A DNA stretch of 8,328 bases from an uncultured Alistipes sp. (GCA_900550925.1 URTU01000083.1:1-8328); one strand, 5' to 3'; shown: positions 1-6,482, numbered from the stretch's first letter. Notes: generated by a model from the letters alone, not told the origin. Numbers and translations are program-made.

Positions 1-200
1 TGTCCGGTCAGCGGATCGGTCCGGTATGTCATCTTGTCGGTGGGCACTTCGGTCTGTGCGGAACGGTTTCCCGTGAGGGCATTCTTTTTCGAGTCGCAAC
101 CGGTGGCCACGGCAGCTGTCGTGGCGGCGGCACCGATACCGAGGACCTTCAGGAACTCCCTGCGTGAGATAGTCTTATGGTTTTTCTTGTTCGAATCCAT
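1..200 (-). CDS. Tat-exported oxidoreductase, probably aldo/keto reductase (N-terminus only)
   Basis: Only the first 66 codons lie in the window; the gene runs off the left edge. The start is the ATG at 200, which lies 15 bases after the stop of the upstream polyferredoxin gene, so the two are almost certainly one operon. Residues 12-18 read SRREFLK, a classic twin-arginine motif, followed by an Ala/Thr/Gly-rich hydrophobic stretch and a cysteine in the context ATGC near residue 35. The protein is therefore probably exported folded by Tat, and it may be lipid-anchored through that cysteine. After the leader comes PTDKMTYRTDPLTG. This resembles the start of the mature part of Bacteroidales Tat-type aldo/keto reductases, which begin with a similar MTYR-N-P-x-T-G-D segment as I recall them. 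No catalytic residue is inside the window, so the enzyme class rests on this short match and on the Fe-S neighbour. Export is much surer than the family. Confidence 0.72.
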   Translation of the reverse strand, partial: MDSNKKNHKTISRREFLKVLGIGAAATTAAVATGCDSKKNALTGNRSAQTEVPTDKMTYRTDPLTG

Positions 201-215
201 TGGAATAGGCTTTTT

Positions 216-1727
216 TTAGATGATACGGTGGTTGAGGTGTCCCTCGACATATATGGCGCTGAACGGGCGGGCCGGGCAGAGGTTTTCGCAGGCGCCGCAG
301 CCGATGCAACGTTCGGTATTTACGGCCGGGATTTTGGGCGAATCCTGGTTTTTTGGGTCTGACGGGATCATTGTTATGGCGCCGGTTGGGCAGTGACGGG
401 CGCAGTTGCCGCATTCGACACCGTCGGTGAGCGGGACGCAGTTGTCGCGCACCCATACGGCATGACCGATCTGAATCGAAGATTTGTCGGCCTGCGAGAG
501 GCGTACGATTGCGCCTGTTGGGCAGACTTCCGAACATTTGACGCATTCGGGGCGGCAGTATCCGCGTTCGTATGAGGATTCGGGCTGCATGAATCGTTCG
601 AGTTTTGTCGAGGGGCGCAGGACACCGGTCGGGCAGGCGGCCACACAGAGTTGGCAGCCTGTACAGTGTGCGGTCATGTTCCGGATGGACATTGCTCCGG
701 GCGGGACTATCGGGGTTTGCCGATCCGGGATCTTCTTGTCGAGGATCACGGCCAGACCACCGTCGACCTTCTTTTCCTGGGCCTTGACGGCAGCCGAAGC
801 GGTCACGGCACCTATGGCCATGAGGAAATTCCGGCGGCTGTTGTCGGCTACGGCCTTGTCGATGCGTGCGGTTGCGGAGTTCCGGGCCGGGCCGGCGGGA
901 GCCTTTTTGCGGCGGGTGAAGTGTATGGCGTCGTGCTTGCACACCTCGAGGCAGTCCATGCATGCGACGCAGCGCGAGTAGTCGATCGAGTGGTTTTTGT
1001 AGTCGATGCACGAGGACTTGCAGGTTCGCGAGCAGAGTGAGCAATCCTTGCATTTGTCGGGGTCGATGGCCGGATGCCAGATTGAGAATTTGGAGATACA
1101 TCCGAGCAGTGTTCCGACGGGGCATATTGTATTGCAGTATATTCGGCCATTCCGCCATGCGAGCACGATGAGAGCGACGAATGTTACGGCGGCGATGACA
1201 AAAACGGGAATGCTGCGCATCCAGACTTCGGTCGAGTAGAATGCATAGCTGTCGGCGCGTTCGGCGAAGTATGCGAGCAGGTTGTTGCACCAGCCGTATA
1301 TTGGGGCGAATAGGTTCTGGGCGATACGTCCGTAGGCGCTGTATGGGGCTATTATTGCGGCAATGGCACCCGGTCCGAGCAGCAGTGTTATGATGAATAT
1401 CGCCAGGACGATGTATCGGAGCCAAGAGTGGGCTGGGGCATAGGAGAATCTGTATTTTTTCTTTTTCCGGCGGGCGCTGACCCACGAGGCGATATCCTGG
1501 AATACGCCGAGGGGGCAGATTACCGAGCAGTATACCCTGCCGAAGAGGAGGGTAATGATGACCAGTGCGATAACGACACCGAGGTTCAGGGCGAGGACGG
1601 CGGGCAGGAACTGTATTTTGGCGAGCCATCCGAACCATGTGTGGAGCGTACCGGTGAAGTCGAGGAACAGCAGAGTGATCAGCGTGAAGCAGATTATTGC
1701 CAGGGTCAGTCTGATTTTACGTAGCAT
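216..1727 (-). CDS. Membrane polyferredoxin, NapH-NapG-like fusion (4Fe-4S binding protein)
   Basis: This 503-residue protein probably passes electrons between the membrane quinol pool and an exported enzyme. Residues 1-200 resemble NapH/NosR/YccM-type membrane ferredoxins. They have hydrophobic segments near 7-24, 40-63, 105-128 and 174-191, and two CxxxCP motifs, CSVICPLG (C67, C71) and CNTICPVG (C198, C202). Two 4Fe-4S motifs follow (C226/229/232/236 and C253/256/259/263). Residues 297-317 then form a second, internal twin-arginine segment, SRRNFLMAIGAV. The rest resembles NapG/MauM, with four more cysteine clusters starting at C355, C391, C430 and C474. I chose the ATG at 1727 because hydrophobic coding begins there; an in-frame ATG at 1793 would add 22 residues unlike any membrane-protein start. 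No clear Shine-Dalgarno is visible, which is usual for this phylum. The tight downstream Tat-signal gene suggests that its product is the electron partner. Family placement is firm; the physiological substrate is unknown. Confidence 0.93.
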   Translation of the reverse strand: MLRKIRLTLAIICFTLITLLFLDFTGTLHTWFGWLAKIQFLPAVLALNLGVVIALVIITLLFGRVYCSVICPLGVFQDIASWVSARRKKKKYRFSYAPAHSWLRYIVLAIFIITLLLGPGAIAAIIAPYSAYGRIAQNLFAPIYGWCNNLLAYFAERADSYAFYSTEVWMRSIPVFVIAAVTFVALIVLAWRNGRIYCNTICPVGTLLGCISKFSIWHPAIDPDKCKDCSLCSRTCKSSCIDYKNHSIDYSRCVACMDCLEVCKHDAIHFTRRKKAPAGPARNSATARIDKAVADNSRRNFLMAIGAVTASAAVKAQEKKVDGGLAVILDKKIPDRQTPIVPPGAMSIRNMTAHCTGCQLCVAACPTGVLRPSTKLERFMQPESSYERGYCRPECVKCSEVCPTGAIVRLSQADKSSIQIGHAVWVRDNCVPLTDGVECGNCARHCPTGAITMIPSDPKNQDSPKIPAVNTERCIGCGACENLCPARPFSAIYVEGHLNHRII

Positions 1728-2016
1728 ATCGAAACAGAAATTAACAGTCAGTCGGACGAGTCGGTCTTGCTTCCGGCAACCGGATATGTGCAACGGGTTC
1801 AGCGCAAGGCGTTACGCGTTGTCATATAATAGATGTATGTTGCTGGTTCAGCAGGCACGATTATCCGGGAAACAAAGGTACAAACAATCGTTGAAATAGG
1901 ATATGTCGGGAGGGTTGTTTGTTGATTTTTTTACCGGCGTGACGGGACGCGTAAAAGTCGCATTGTGAGAATGGGCTGGATGAAGGCTGAGGCGTTCGGG
2001 TTATCGGTGAGATGAA
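1728..2016. other. Intergenic region between polyferredoxin operon and dismutase terminator
   Basis: Apart from the putative -7 element at 1873-1880, this stretch shows nothing convincing. The open frames across it have no recognisable protein content, no plausible ribosome site and no hydrophobic or motif pattern. The part from 1728 to about 1868 would be the untranslated leader of the leftward operon. I found no riboswitch-like motif in it. Confidence 0.6.
1873..1880 (-). promoter_or_regulatory. Possible -7 element for the polyferredoxin operon
   Basis: Read on the minus strand this is TACCTTTG, an exact match to the Bacteroidota -7 consensus TAnnTTTG. No convincing TTTG -33 element lies 19-21 bases upstream, so the assignment is weak. 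If used, it would give a leader of roughly 140 nt before the start at 1727. Confidence 0.45.
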
Positions 2017-2060
2017 ACGTTTTACGGCCCGCCGGATTGGAGCGGCGGGCCGTAAAACGT
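2017..2060 (-). terminator. Perfect 18-bp hairpin, probable terminator of the superoxide dismutase gene
   Basis: Positions 2017-2034 (ACGTTTTACGGCCCGCCG) are the exact reverse complement of 2043-2060, with an 8-nt loop at 2035-2042. The stem has a GC-rich top and an A/T-containing base. It lies 144 bases past the dismutase stop. Read on the minus strand, the stem is followed by TTCATC, so there is only a weak U-tract. Position and symmetry favour a terminator for the leftward rubredoxin/dismutase transcripts. The near-symmetric base means it could also work in the other direction. Confidence 0.75.
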
Positions 2061-2121
2061 GCCGGAGGTCAGAGTGCTTCGATCGGGCTGTGTTCAGTGT
2101 GTGATTCCGGACTGTATGTCG

Positions 2122-2184
2122 GGCAGCCGTGCGGAGCGGTGATGCCGCAGCCGTGGCGAGGTTTGACCGGCAGCCGTGCGGAGC
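2122..2184. repeat. Short direct repeat, 16 nt twice, with a diverged middle copy
   Basis: GGCAGCCGTGCGGAGC occurs exactly at 2122-2137 and again at 2169-2184. A looser relative, GCAGCCGTGGCGAG, sits between them at about 2147-2160, giving three units spaced about 23-24 bases apart. The array lies in the 3' untranslated DNA between the dismutase stop and its hairpin terminator. Function is unknown; replication slippage is the simplest origin. Confidence 0.6.
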
Positions 2185-2203
2185 TGAGACAACAGCGGGG
2201 CGG

Positions 2204-2854
2204 CTATCTGAACCTCTCCTCGACAGTGCGCCAGTCGATCCGTTCCCATAACGCCGCGATGGCATCGGCCCGGCGGTTGCGGAAGTCGATGTAATAGGCG
2301 TGCTCCCAGACGTCGATTCCCAAAAGCGGTTTGAGTCCGAGCCGCAGCGGGGTTCCGGCATTCGACTCGGAGACGATGACCAGTTTCCCGGTCTTGTCTG
2401 CGGCGAGCCATACCCATCCCGATCCGAAGAGCGAAACGGCCGCCTTGGAGAGTTGCTCCTTGAGTTGGGCGAACGATCCGAAATCGCGGTTTATCGCCTC
2501 GGAGAGTTTTCCGGTCGGGACTGTCTTGGGGTTTGGCGAGAGCGTCAGGAAATAGAACGTGTGGTTCCATGCCTGGGCGGCGTTGTTGAACAGTGTGCCG
2601 TCGGATTGCTTGACGATCTCTTCGAGCGACATGCGTTCGAATTTTGTACCGCGGATCAGTTTGTTGACATTCGCGATGTATGCCTGATGATGCTTTCCGT
2701 AGTGGAACTGCATCGTCTCCTCGCTTATTTGGGGGGCGAGGTCACCCAACTCGTAAGGGAGTTGCGGCAGTGAAAAGATGGCCGTGGTATCGGCCGATAC
2801 AGCTTGTGGAGACATGATTAAAATATTGAGCCAAATAAATATGTTGTGTAACAT
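2204..2854 (-). CDS. sodB: Superoxide dismutase, iron type, with N-terminal extension
   Basis: This enzyme converts superoxide to oxygen and hydrogen peroxide. It aligns along its length with Fe-SODs such as E. coli SodB. The metal ligands are visible as H51 (HYGKHH), H98 (WNHTF), and D181 and H185 (DVWEHAYYID). Q94 in NNAAQAWNH occupies the position of the active-site glutamine typical of Fe-type rather than Mn-type enzymes. The family core normally starts near FSLPQLPYEL, but here 26 residues precede it: a hydrophobic run IFIWLNILIM and then AVSA, which could be a signal peptide cleaved after residue 21. An internal ATG at 2815 (residue 14) would remove the hydrophobic run but still leave 13 extra residues before the core. 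The n-region has no Lys or Arg, so export is unproven. Rubredoxin lies 76 bases upstream on the same strand, consistent with a shared oxygen-defence role. Family is certain; start site and location are not. Confidence 0.95.
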   Translation of the reverse strand: MLHNIFIWLNILIMSPQAVSADTTAIFSLPQLPYELGDLAPQISEETMQFHYGKHHQAYIANVNKLIRGTKFERMSLEEIVKQSDGTLFNNAAQAWNHTFYFLTLSPNPKTVPTGKLSEAINRDFGSFAQLKEQLSKAAVSLFGSGWVWLAADKTGKLVIVSESNAGTPLRLGLKPLLGIDVWEHAYYIDFRNRRADAIAALWERIDWRTVEERFR

Positions 2855-2930
2855 TGTGTGTATCGGAGTGTTGCATGATTCGTGGTTGCGGCGCGCTGCG
2901 TTGCGGGCTGCGGAAGAGGCGTACGGCAGG

Positions 2931-3104
2931 CTATTCGAACGGTTCGAAAACCTCCTTCCCTTCGTTGCAGAGCGGACAGCTCCAGTTTTCAGGCAGTTCG
3001 TCGAACGGGGTTCCGGGAGCGATGCCGTTTTCGGGATCGCCTTCGTCGGGATCGTAAATGTATCCGCATACGGTGCAGCGGTATTTTTGCATGTTTTCCA
3101 TCAT
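2931..3104 (-). CDS. Rubredoxin
   Basis: This is a small one-iron electron carrier of 57 residues. The iron-binding cysteines are C10 and C13 (CTVCGY) and C43 and C46 (CPLCNEG), the standard CxxC pair at each end. The segment YIYDPDEGDPENGIAPGTPF between them is textbook rubredoxin. Three in-frame starts exist, at 3104, 3101 and 3092. The last gives MQKYRC, closer to the usual rubredoxin start, and has GGA a few bases upstream; I list the longest. In anaerobes rubredoxin donates electrons to peroxide- and oxygen-detoxifying enzymes such as rubrerythrin. Its position just upstream of superoxide dismutase on the same strand fits that role. The exact partner is not shown by the sequence. Confidence 0.95.
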   Translation of the reverse strand: MMENMQKYRCTVCGYIYDPDEGDPENGIAPGTPFDELPENWSCPLCNEGKEVFEPFE

Positions 3105-3135
3105 GTTTAAAAAATTAACGCTATGTAAATATAAC

Positions 3136-3143
3136 CAAAAATA
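3136..3143 (-). promoter_or_regulatory. Putative -7 element for rubredoxin
   Basis: On the minus strand this reads TATTTTTG, an exact TAnnTTTG match, 31 bases before the rubredoxin start at 3104, within AT-rich DNA. No TTTG stands 19-21 bases further upstream (one occurs only 10 bases away), so the promoter is plausible but incomplete. Confidence 0.5.
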
Positions 3144-3246
3144 GTGCCGGTGGCAAATAAGTCGGCTAATATTTTTTTCGATATTGATATAGGACTATGT
3201 GACAGTCTGTTTCAGCGGTGAGTATGAGAATTACGGTCGCGGAAGT

Positions 3247-3277
3247 TTTGAGAATTGTCTAATAATTCTTACTTTTG
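3247..3277 (+). promoter_or_regulatory. Bacteroidota-type promoter of the thiamin uptake operon
   Basis: TTTG at 3247-3250, a 19-base spacer, and TACTTTTG at 3270-3277 match the Bacteroidota consensus TTTG / 19-21 / TAnnTTTG exactly. Transcription should start near 3283, a few bases before the riboswitch. The spacer contains the inverted repeat AGAATT / AATTCT (3251-3256 and 3264-3269), which fills it from end to end. Confidence 0.85.
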
Positions 3278-3289
3278 CGGCCGAAAAAC

Positions 3290-3366
3290 GAAGGGGTGCC
3301 TGAAATACAAGGGCTGAGATTATACCCATTGTACCGGAGACGGGTAATGCCGATACCGGGATGCAG
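3290..3366 (+). ncRNA. TPP riboswitch (Thi-box)
   Basis: The conserved Thi-box core is visible. GGGGTGCC at 3293-3300 is followed by GGCTGAGATTATACCC ending at 3327, then TAATGCC at 3345-3351 and GGGA at 3358-3361. P2 forms from GGGT (3294-3297) with ACCC (3324-3327), and a short P3 from GCCT with GGGC. P4 forms from CCGG with CCGG (3334-3337, 3356-3359), and P5 from CGG with CCG (3341-3343, 3350-3352). I could not resolve a convincing P1. The element binds thiamin pyrophosphate and normally switches downstream genes off when it is plentiful. It sits between a strong promoter and the receptor gene, so it should control the whole uptake operon. Confidence 0.95.
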
Positions 3367-3382
3367 ATAATCCGAAACACAT

Positions 3383-3430
3383 ACCCCTTTTCAAAAGTTT
3401 GACTTAAAAAAAGTTTAAAGGATGAAAAGG
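3383..3430 (+). promoter_or_regulatory. Candidate riboswitch expression platform over the receptor start
   Basis: ACCCCTT at 3383-3389 is the exact complement of AAGGGGT at 3291-3297, the 5' side of riboswitch P2. The overlapping CCTTT/CCTTTT (3386-3391) can instead pair with AAAGG just before the ATG (3417-3421) or AAAAGG in codons 2-3 (3425-3430). These pairings exclude each other. Ligand-stabilised P2 would free the C-rich strand to cover the start, and unbound RNA would sequester it away. No U-tract terminator is visible here, which favours translational control. This is inferred from pairing alone. Confidence 0.5.
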
Positions 3431-5683
3431 ATTTTACTTTTGCTTGCGGCGCTTTGTGCCGCCGAATCGCATGCGCAGTCGACCGTCGTGGAGGATTCGA
3501 TCGACATGTATGACCTGCAGCAGATCGAGGTTGTTTCGACCCGTGCGCGTACCACCACACCGGTAGCCTATACCGATATTACGCGCGAGGAGATCGAACG
3601 CAACAGTTACGGTCAGGACATACCGTTCCTGCTGGCTCTCACACCGTCGATGGTGGCAACGACGGAGACCGGTATCGGTATCGGAGCCACGTCGATGCGC
3701 CTTCGCGGAACCGATGCCACGCGACTGAACGTTACGGCGAATGGCGTGCCGCTGAACAATCCCGATTCGCATGCCATGTACTGGTACGATACGCCGGACT
3801 TCATTTCGGCTGTGGGGAGCGTTCAGGTGCAGCGCGGCGCCGGTACGTCGACCAACGGTACGGGAGCCTTCGGCGGTGCCATAAACATGACCACATCACC
3901 GCTGTCGCCCGACTTCGGCGGTGACGCTTCGCTGTCGTACGGATCGTACAACACCAACAAGCAGGCCGTGCATATCGGTTCTGGTTTGATGGGCGGACAT
4001 TGGCTGGTTGATGCCCGCCTGACGCATATCGGATCGGACGGTTATGTCGATCGCGGTGCCACCGACCTGAAGTCCTACATGCTTCAGGGGGCCTACTACG
4101 GCGGCAACTCGATGTTGAAGTTCATATCGTTCGGCGGCAAGGCCAAGACCTATCTGACCTATACTGGTGTAACGAAGGAGGAGATGGAACTTTACGGCCG
4201 CCGCTACCACACCGAGGGCCAGTATTATACTTCGGACGGCCCGTACGTGCTGGCGGACGGTTCGCATGTCAACTACTATGACGACCATACCGACAACTAC
4301 CTCCAGATCAACAACCAGCTGCTGTTCAACCACCGTTTCAACGAGCGTTGGCAGATGAACCTGACGGCGCACTACACCTACGGTTACGGCTATTATATCC
4401 AGTACAAGGATGACGCGAAGCTGCTCGAATACGGATTTTCGGAAGAGAACTCCTATGACGCTTCGGGCGAGAAGATCCGCAAGGACCTGATCCGCGAGAA
4501 GCTGATGCGCAACCATTTCGGCGGTCTTAACGCTACGGCGGTCTACAATACGTCGCGGCTGTCGCTGCTGTTCGGCGGGTCGTGGAGCTACTATACCTGC
4601 CCGCACTGGGGTGAACTGGATTGGGTGCAGGATTCTCCGGCAGGTTTCAGCGAGGGGATGCACTGGTATGAGAACGATGTCAACAAGCAGGATGCCAATA
4701 TCTTCGTCAAGGCCGACTGGGAGGCAGCACGCGGTTTGAATATCTTTGCCGACCTTCAGTACCGCTATGTAGACTATCGGGCATGGGGCGTCAACGACAA
4801 CTATGACGAGACGACCGGTGCGATGCAGCAGATCGACATCGACAAGCAGTACAACTTCTTCAACCCCAAGGTGGGTCTTCGTTACGGTTTCGGAGCGCAG
4901 GGGCGCAACACCATCGGTGCCTCGTTCTCGATAGCGCAGAAGGAGCCTACGCGCAGCGACTTTACCGACCGTTTCCGCGAGGAGTTCCCCTCGGCCGAGA
5001 AACTGTATGACTACGAGGTCAACTATCAGTACAACAGCCCATATTTCTCGGGCGGCATCAACTTCTATTACATGTATTACCGCAACCAGCTGGTCAAGAC
5101 CGGCCAGATCAACGACAACTACGACGCGCTGAACATCAATGTTCCGAAGAGCTACCGCCGCGGTATCGAGGTTACGCTGTCGGGCAAACCGGCAAAATGG
5201 TTTACCGTAAGTGCCAACGCAACCTTCAGCCAGAACCGTATCCTCGACTACACGAACAAGGTTGCCGACTGGGACGGCGGTTACAACGAGACCTACATGG
5301 GTACGACGGTGATCTCCTATTCGCCGGAAGTGATCGCGGGATTGATATTGGATTTCCACGTGTCGGGATTCTCGGCAGTGATGCATACGCAGTATGTCGG
5401 TGACCAGTACTTCACCAACTACGCCAACCCCAACATGAAGCTCGATGCCTACTGCGTCACCAACCTCGACCTGGGCTACAGCTTCAAGACCCGCAATGCG
5501 AAGAGCGTACGTTTCGGCCTGGCCGTCTACAACCTTTTCAACGCCAAGTATGCCAACAACGGCTACGGTTATTCGGAGTACTACTCCGACGGTGACGGTG
5601 CTCCGAAGACCCAGCACGATACGGCCTACTACTTCCCGCAGGCTCCGATCAACTTCCTGGCCAACGTGACTGTGAAGTTCTGA
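3422..5683 (+). CDS. TonB-dependent outer-membrane receptor, probable thiamin transporter
   Basis: This 753-residue outer-membrane protein should import thiamin or a thiamin derivative, using TonB/ExbBD energy. Residues 1-18 form a signal peptide with likely cleavage after SHA. IEVVSTRA at 35-42 looks like the TonB box, and a plug domain spans about 45-160, including MRLRGTDATRLNVTANGVPL and VQVQRGAGTSTNGTGAFGGA. The remainder is a Tyr/Asn/Gly-rich 22-strand-type barrel ending in VTVKF, the terminal aromatic expected for outer-membrane insertion. It lacks the N-terminal carboxypeptidase-like domain of SusC proteins and has no SusD partner, so it is a simple receptor and not a glycan importer. 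Substrate assignment comes from context: a TPP riboswitch upstream and a PnuT-like gene downstream, an arrangement known for Bacteroidota thiamin uptake (the riboswitch-linked Omr receptors). The start at 3422 gives an immediate signal peptide. Family is sure; substrate is well supported but inferred. Confidence 0.93.
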   Translation: MKRILLLLAALCAAESHAQSTVVEDSIDMYDLQQIEVVSTRARTTTPVAYTDITREEIERNSYGQDIPFLLALTPSMVATTETGIGIGATSMRLRGTDATRLNVTANGVPLNNPDSHAMYWYDTPDFISAVGSVQVQRGAGTSTNGTGAFGGAINMTTSPLSPDFGGDASLSYGSYNTNKQAVHIGSGLMGGHWLVDARLTHIGSDGYVDRGATDLKSYMLQGAYYGGNSMLKFISFGGKAKTYLTYTGVTKEEMELYGRRYHTEGQYYTSDGPYVLADGSHVNYYDDHTDNYLQINNQLLFNHRFNERWQMNLTAHYTYGYGYYIQYKDDAKLLEYGFSEENSYDASGEKIRKDLIREKLMRNHFGGLNATAVYNTSRLSLLFGGSWSYYTCPHWGELDWVQDSPAGFSEGMHWYENDVNKQDANIFVKADWEAARGLNIFADLQYRYVDYRAWGVNDNYDETTGAMQQIDIDKQYNFFNPKVGLRYGFGAQGRNTIGASFSIAQKEPTRSDFTDRFREEFPSAEKLYDYEVNYQYNSPYFSGGINFYYMYYRNQLVKTGQINDNYDALNINVPKSYRRGIEVTLSGKPAKWFTVSANATFSQNRILDYTNKVADWDGGYNETYMGTTVISYSPEVIAGLILDFHVSGFSAVMHTQYVGDQYFTNYANPNMKLDAYCVTNLDLGYSFKTRNAKSVRFGLAVYNLFNAKYANNGYGYSEYYSDGDGAPKTQHDTAYYFPQAPINFLANVTVKF

Positions 5684-5800
5684 TCCGGCCGGTGAGGAGC
5701 GGGGCGCGGCGATGCGTTCCCGGAATGGGAAAGGTTGAGGCGAAGCCCCTCCCGAAGGCTTGGAAACAGATTCTGTTCAGTATTAGAAAATGATTGGAAT

Positions 5801-6400
5801 ATGATCGACTGGAAATTGGTTCTGCAACTTGCGGGCATCGTGCTCGGGTTGCTCTATCTGTGGCTGGAGTACCGCGCCAACATCTGGCTGTGGGCCGTCA
5901 GCATCGTGATGCCGGTGGTGCACGGAGTGCTCTATTACCGTTCGGGGCTCTATGCCGACATGGCGATGAATGTCTATTACGTGATAGCGGGTTTCTATGG
6001 CTGGATCGTATGGCTTCGGGGTTCGGGCGGCAAGTCTGACAAGCCGGCGCTGCGTATTTCGAGTACGCCGTGGCGGCTGGGGGTGATTCTGACGGTTGCA
6101 GGAGCAGTTGTCTGGGCGGCGATCTATTTCATCCTGGTACATTATACCGACAGTACGGTTCCGGTGCTGGACAGCCTCACTACGGCCATGAGCATCGTGG
6201 CGCTGTGGATGCTTTCGCGCAAGTACCTCGAACAGTGGCTGGTGTGGCTGGCGGTTGATGCCATCAGCTGCGGGCTCTATATTTATAAAGGAATCCCGTT
6301 CACGGCAGGGCTGTACGGACTGTATACGATCCTGGCCGTTGCCGGATACATGCGCTGGCGGAGAGTGATGCTCTCGGAGCAGGCGGCCGCAGTGCGATAG
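5801..6400 (+). CDS. pnuT: PnuT-like inner-membrane thiamin transporter (PnuC family)
   Basis: This 199-residue integral membrane protein belongs to the PnuC family of facilitators for vitamin B1, B2 and B3 compounds. About seven hydrophobic segments are visible, near 5-22, 27-45, 52-71, 92-112, 124-140, 146-163 and 166-184, matching the family's seven-helix fold. Family-type signatures include NVYYVIAGFYGWIVW (57-71) and the later DAISCGLYIYKGIPF (153-167). Specificity for thiamin is inferred from the riboswitch-controlled operon with the receptor 117 bases upstream. PnuT works without ATP and relies on intracellular phosphorylation to trap its substrate. I chose the ATG at 5801 because it opens directly into the first helix; an in-frame ATG at 5735 would add 22 charged, unrelated residues. 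The 117-bp gap upstream contains only weak hairpins and no terminator, so co-transcription is likely. No thiamin pyrophosphokinase gene follows. Confidence 0.9.
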   Translation: MIDWKLVLQLAGIVLGLLYLWLEYRANIWLWAVSIVMPVVHGVLYYRSGLYADMAMNVYYVIAGFYGWIVWLRGSGGKSDKPALRISSTPWRLGVILTVAGAVVWAAIYFILVHYTDSTVPVLDSLTTAMSIVALWMLSRKYLEQWLVWLAVDAISCGLYIYKGIPFTAGLYGLYTILAVAGYMRWRRVMLSEQAAAVR

Positions 6401-6416
6401 TCTCTGCACCGGTTTG

Positions 6417-6452
6417 TTGAGGCAGTTGAGTCAGTTAAGGCAGTTGAGGCAG
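6417..6452 (+). repeat. Four tandem copies of a 9-bp unit
   Basis: TTGAGGCAG, TTGAGTCAG, TTAAGGCAG and TTGAGGCAG follow one another without gaps at 6417, 6426, 6435 and 6444. Two units are identical and two differ by one base. The array starts 17 bases after the pnuT stop and lies before the operon terminator, so it is transcribed as 3' untranslated RNA. A frame through it encodes a Leu-Arg-Gln-type repeat, but it has only a TTG start and no other support as a gene. Confidence 0.8.
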
Positions 6453-6482
6453 GTGCGGCCCGTGCGGTCGAATAATAATTCT

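Noticed and set aside
175..1638. Minus-strand frame of 487 codons overlapping the polyferredoxin gene
   Set aside because: It is an out-of-frame Arg/Pro-rich translation of the same strand. The polyferredoxin frame has all the cysteine motifs and membrane segments.
1861..2361. Minus-strand frame of 166 codons overlapping the dismutase 3' end and its terminator
   Set aside because: It crosses the perfect hairpin and overlaps the dismutase out of frame. The Ser/Arg/Pro-rich translation resembles no protein I know.
3896..5617. Long minus-strand open frame of 573 codons opposite the receptor gene
   Set aside because: It is a shadow of the high-GC receptor coding strand. The translation is low-complexity Val/Arg-rich with no family resemblance, and the opposite strand is an unmistakable TonB receptor.
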